64,000 nucleotides of DNA from Lachnoclostridium sp. An76. GTDB taxonomy: Bacteria > Bacillota > Clostridia > Lachnospirales > Lachnospiraceae. This document shows positions 61,847-64,000 of the stretch, piece after piece. The notes beneath the pieces are model-generated. The model had not been told where the DNA came from, made no database searches, and was given only the letters and a program-made list of their open reading frames with translations. The position numbers and the translations under genes were made by a program. The stretch spans positions 530,179 to 594,178 of the forward strand of contig NZ_NFHL01000002.1 of the NCBI RefSeq assembly GCF_002161355.1, in the 5' to 3' direction. The number at the start of each line of letters is the position of its first letter. Positions within the stretch are counted from its first letter, which is position 1.

Positions 61847-64000
61847 TCATGCGAAACACATTTCTGCTAATTTAGGGAATAAGCTCTGCAATATCTCTCC
61901 TAAAGCTGGAAATTTACTTGCCACATATCCAAACAACGGTACTAAGGCCCAATCATCAACAACTCCTATGCCAAATGCATTATCTGCTATAAATAATATA
62001 ATCCCGATTATGGCAGCTAAAGACAGTACCCCTTCACCCATTTGTTTCCAATTCATAATATGGCTTTCCAAAGTATATGACCAATTCAATTTTGCATAAT
62101 TTGTCACTACTATTCCATCAGGTAATTCAAAAGGCATATTACCAGACGTACCACTAGCTCCAGTTTGTATTGCCAAGCCTGTCTTATCAATATACGAGCC
62201 TCCAGACACAGAAATACCTGTATTAGCATTTGTATATTGTACTCCTGATATTAATTTCCAAGTAGAAATATCTAGATTTTGACCCGATAAAGAAAGATTC
62301 AAATTAGGAATAATCCCTCCAAAATTTAGAGTCCACCCCGTTTTCTCTAACTCTCCATTCATTTTAAATACGAATATGTTTCCTCCTTCATGCGCTGTTA
62401 CTTCATAAGTGCCACCGTATAGATTGGTTTTATATACTGTAATATCGTTTCCTATAATATATTTATGTATTACACTTTCATCTATCCTGTGCCATACATC
62501 CTTAAGCTTTTCTATTCCGGCATTTGCAGTATTTTTAATATCCTCTATCCATTGCGGCCATGAACCATTCATGTCTACTAAGATTAATGGAGAATCAAAG
62601 CAATAATTATAGCGATTCATACTAATTGGTATACCCATAGTACCCATAATTAAATCCTGTTCTACAAATTTCCCTATGTCTGTCTGATATTCTCGCTTTT
62701 GAGCATAGTAAGTCCCAGCCACCTTATCTCTCTGATACCCCGTATACCCAAACGGCTGCATCCCCCCCTGGTTCCCATACAGGTCCTCTCCAAAAGCTCC
62801 GTATCCATAGGATTCCCGTATCGTCCCACTCTCGTCTGCAATCCTCAGCGGGCTTCCCAGCTCATCCTGCAGGTAATAGCTCTGTCTTCCATTCTCTTCG
62901 TAGGATGCCACATTCCCATCCCAAAAGTACGTCTGCTTTTTCTCTCCCTCGACTTTCTCCAGCAGGTTGTGGTACTCCCTTGTCAGGTCGATGGTGTAAT
63001 GGATCTGGGTCAGGTTCCCGATCTCCCGGTCGATCCGGCTCTGCGGATCCAGCTTCCCGGTCTGGTCTGCCGGCAGCCTTCCTTCCGCCTTCCCTACCCG
63101 GTGTCCCAGCCCGTTGTACTGGTACTTCGCTGCCTTCCCGGCTCCGTTCACAGCTTCCTCCAGCCGGTTCAGCGCCCCGTACACATACTGCTGTGCCATC
63201 TGTCCGTTCTCCGTGATACGGGTCAGGTTTCCACGCTTGTCATACTGATATGCCTTCCGGATGGCCGTCTCCGCGCTTCCCTCTTCCCGGATCTCTGTGA
63301 TCAGCTGGTTCAGGGCATTGTGGCGGTAAGTTGTCCGCCCTGCACGGTCCTCTTTCAGGACGCGGTTCCCGAAAGCGTCATACCCATACCGGGTCTGGAG
63401 TTTCCCGTCTTTTTGGATCTGGGAAAGCCGTCCCAAAGCGTCATATCCGTATGCATAGGCCCCGCTCTCTTCCTCCAGTCCTCTTCTCTCCTTCGTGATC
63501 CCGGTCTTGTTCCCTGTCAGGTCATACAGATACGTATACCGGTCTGACACTCCTTCCCTGTCCCGGTGCACCAGCTCCGTCAGCTGGCCTTTGCTGTCAT
63601 AGGTATAAGCGCTCTCTGTCCCGTTGGGGAACTTCTTCTCCGCCAGCCTTCCAAAGGCGTCATAAGTGTAGGTGATGACCCGGTCCCCTTCCCTCATCTC
63701 AGAAAGCCTTACCTGTTCATCGTATCCGTAGGATACGGTCCTTCCATCCGGGTAGGTGATGCCTGTCCGCTCCCCGCTCTTTCCATAGGTATAGGATACT
63801 TCCCTGCCGTCCGGGTACTGTACGGCTTTCGCCCGTCCCAGGGCGTCCGGCGTGATCTTCGTCTCCCCCAGCCAGTCCTGCACAAGGATCAGCTGGCGCA
63901 GCGGGTTGTAGGACAGCTTCACTTCCCGCCCGTCCGCGTACTGGATCCGGGACAGGTCCCCCTGCTTTGTGTAGGCATACTTTGTCAGGAAGCCCTCCTT
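61847..64000 (-). CDS. Rhs module 1: leading Rhs/YD-repeat protein with tip A (5' part beyond the window)
   Basis: At least 717 codons, open through the right edge. YD repeats (YTYDSKGQLTELVHRD, GYGYDALGRLSQIQ-type, YQYDKRGNLTRITENG) continue to FGYTGYQRDKVAGTYYAQKR and DIGKFVEQD, then NRYNYCFDSPLILVDMNG. Tip A (about 260 residues) has a beta-rich middle (YEVTAHEGGNIFVF, GISVSGGSYIDKTGLAIQTG) and a hydrophobic end (LSLAAIIGIILFIADNAFGI, VDDWALVPLFGYVASKFPAL), which suggests membrane insertion; its exact activity is unknown. It is the only module here without a disrupted core, so probably the expressed gene. Followed after about 50 bp by immunity A. Confidence 0.82.
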   Translation of the reverse strand, partial: KEGFLTKYAYTKQGDLSRIQYADGREVKLSYNPLRQLILVQDWLGETKITPDALGRAKAVQYPDGREVSYTYGKSGERTGITYPDGRTVSYGYDEQVRLSEMREGDRVITYTYDAFGRLAEKKFPNGTESAYTYDSKGQLTELVHRDREGVSDRYTYLYDLTGNKTGITKERRGLEEESGAYAYGYDALGRLSQIQKDGKLQTRYGYDAFGNRVLKEDRAGRTTYRHNALNQLITEIREEGSAETAIRKAYQYDKRGNLTRITENGQMAQQYVYGALNRLEEAVNGAGKAAKYQYNGLGHRVGKAEGRLPADQTGKLDPQSRIDREIGNLTQIHYTIDLTREYHNLLEKVEGEKKQTYFWDGNVASYEENGRQSYYLQDELGSPLRIADESGTIRESYGYGAFGEDLYGNQGGMQPFGYTGYQRDKVAGTYYAQKREYQTDIGKFVEQDLIMGTMGIPISMNRYNYCFDSPLILVDMNGSWPQWIEDIKNTANAGIEKLKDVWHRIDESVIHKYIIGNDITVYKTNLYGGTYEVTAHEGGNIFVFKMNGELEKTGWTLNFGGIIPNLNLSLSGQNLDISTWKLISGVQYTNANTGISVSGGSYIDKTGLAIQTGASGTSGNMPFELPDGIVVTNYAKLNWSYTLESHIMNWKQMGEGVLSLAAIIGIILFIADNAFGIGVVDDWALVPLFGYVASKFPALGEILQSLFPKLAEMCFA
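62700..64000 (-). repeat. Rhs core direct repeat, copy in the leading gene
   Basis: Same core as 56430-57800 and, in shorter form, 60100-60985, 52000-52370, 49750-50576 and 48150-48480. Confidence 0.85.

Noticed and set aside
55000..63600. Many long plus-strand frames opposite the Rhs cores
   Set aside because: Same shadow recurs in every core copy because the YD repeat DNA lacks stops on the other strand; no translation signals.
1..64000. tRNA, rRNA, integrase or prophage modules
   Set aside because: None could be recognised on either strand; only the two insertion sequences are mobile elements.

Overview
The window looks like chromosome of a low-to-mid GC, anaerobic, probably gut-dwelling Firmicute of the Lachnospiraceae type. 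This is inferred from strong AGGAGG-type ribosome sites, a K+-dependent membrane pyrophosphatase, a UPF0597/cysteine-desulfidase-type protein, a Csp-like subtilase, a small GtrA/GT2/YfhO glycosylation operon, an EssC-type type VII secretion ATPase and Gram-positive Rhs/YD proteins. No rRNA, tRNA or CRISPR array was recognised. Apart from two insertion sequences and the right-hand third, the gene order is ordinary chromosome.

Layout. 1-5.7 kb (minus): end of a GNAT enzyme, a metallophosphatase, an MmcQ/YjbR-EVE fusion, a SEC-C protein overlapping a pRiA4b-ORF3-like protein, ThpR and a WYL regulator. 5.8-7.5 kb: an XRE regulator divergent from a UPF0597 desulfidase/dehydratase, separated by two palindromes that fit operators. 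7.6-15.3 kb (minus): Na+/H+ pyrophosphatase, GlgB, and a 1090-residue acidic repeat protein ending in an AAA-like domain with an abnormal Walker B. 16.4-20.4 kb (plus): YfhO-GtrA-GT2. 20.4-25.0 kb (minus): beta-propeller protein, ECF sigma factor and an S8 protease whose catalytic Ser position reads Cys. 25.2-30.8 kb: zinc-ribbon protein, LspA, HAD phosphatase, AsnA, membrane proteins and a PHP phosphoesterase. 30.8-32.9 kb: an IS1182-like element between convergent genes. 33-42 kb (minus): PqqD-like protein, OPT transporter, a roughly 350-bp giant imperfect palindrome, a YbhJ-like aconitase homologue and two lipoproteins. 42.3-47.1 kb: EssC with decayed neighbours on both sides.

The most interesting part is 47.3-64.0 kb. 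A large Rhs gene enters from the right edge, and behind it lies a series of Rhs 3' ends, all on the minus strand. Each keeps a stretch of the same YD-repeat core, switches at the same conserved motif to an unrelated C-terminal tip, and is followed by a small gene that is probably its immunity gene. I count six core-containing modules, one orphan tip without a core and one further fossil. Two tip/immunity families (A and D) occur twice in diverged form. Several modules show decay: nonsense codons, frameshifts, internal deletions and an IS21 insertion with a 6-bp target duplication. The near-identical cores could let the leading Rhs gene exchange its tip by recombination. The array ends directly upstream of essC, which raises but does not prove a link between these Rhs toxins and type VII secretion.

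Short tandem duplications (11, 16, 18 and 35 bp) recur in intergenic and start-codon regions and may be a feature of this genome.
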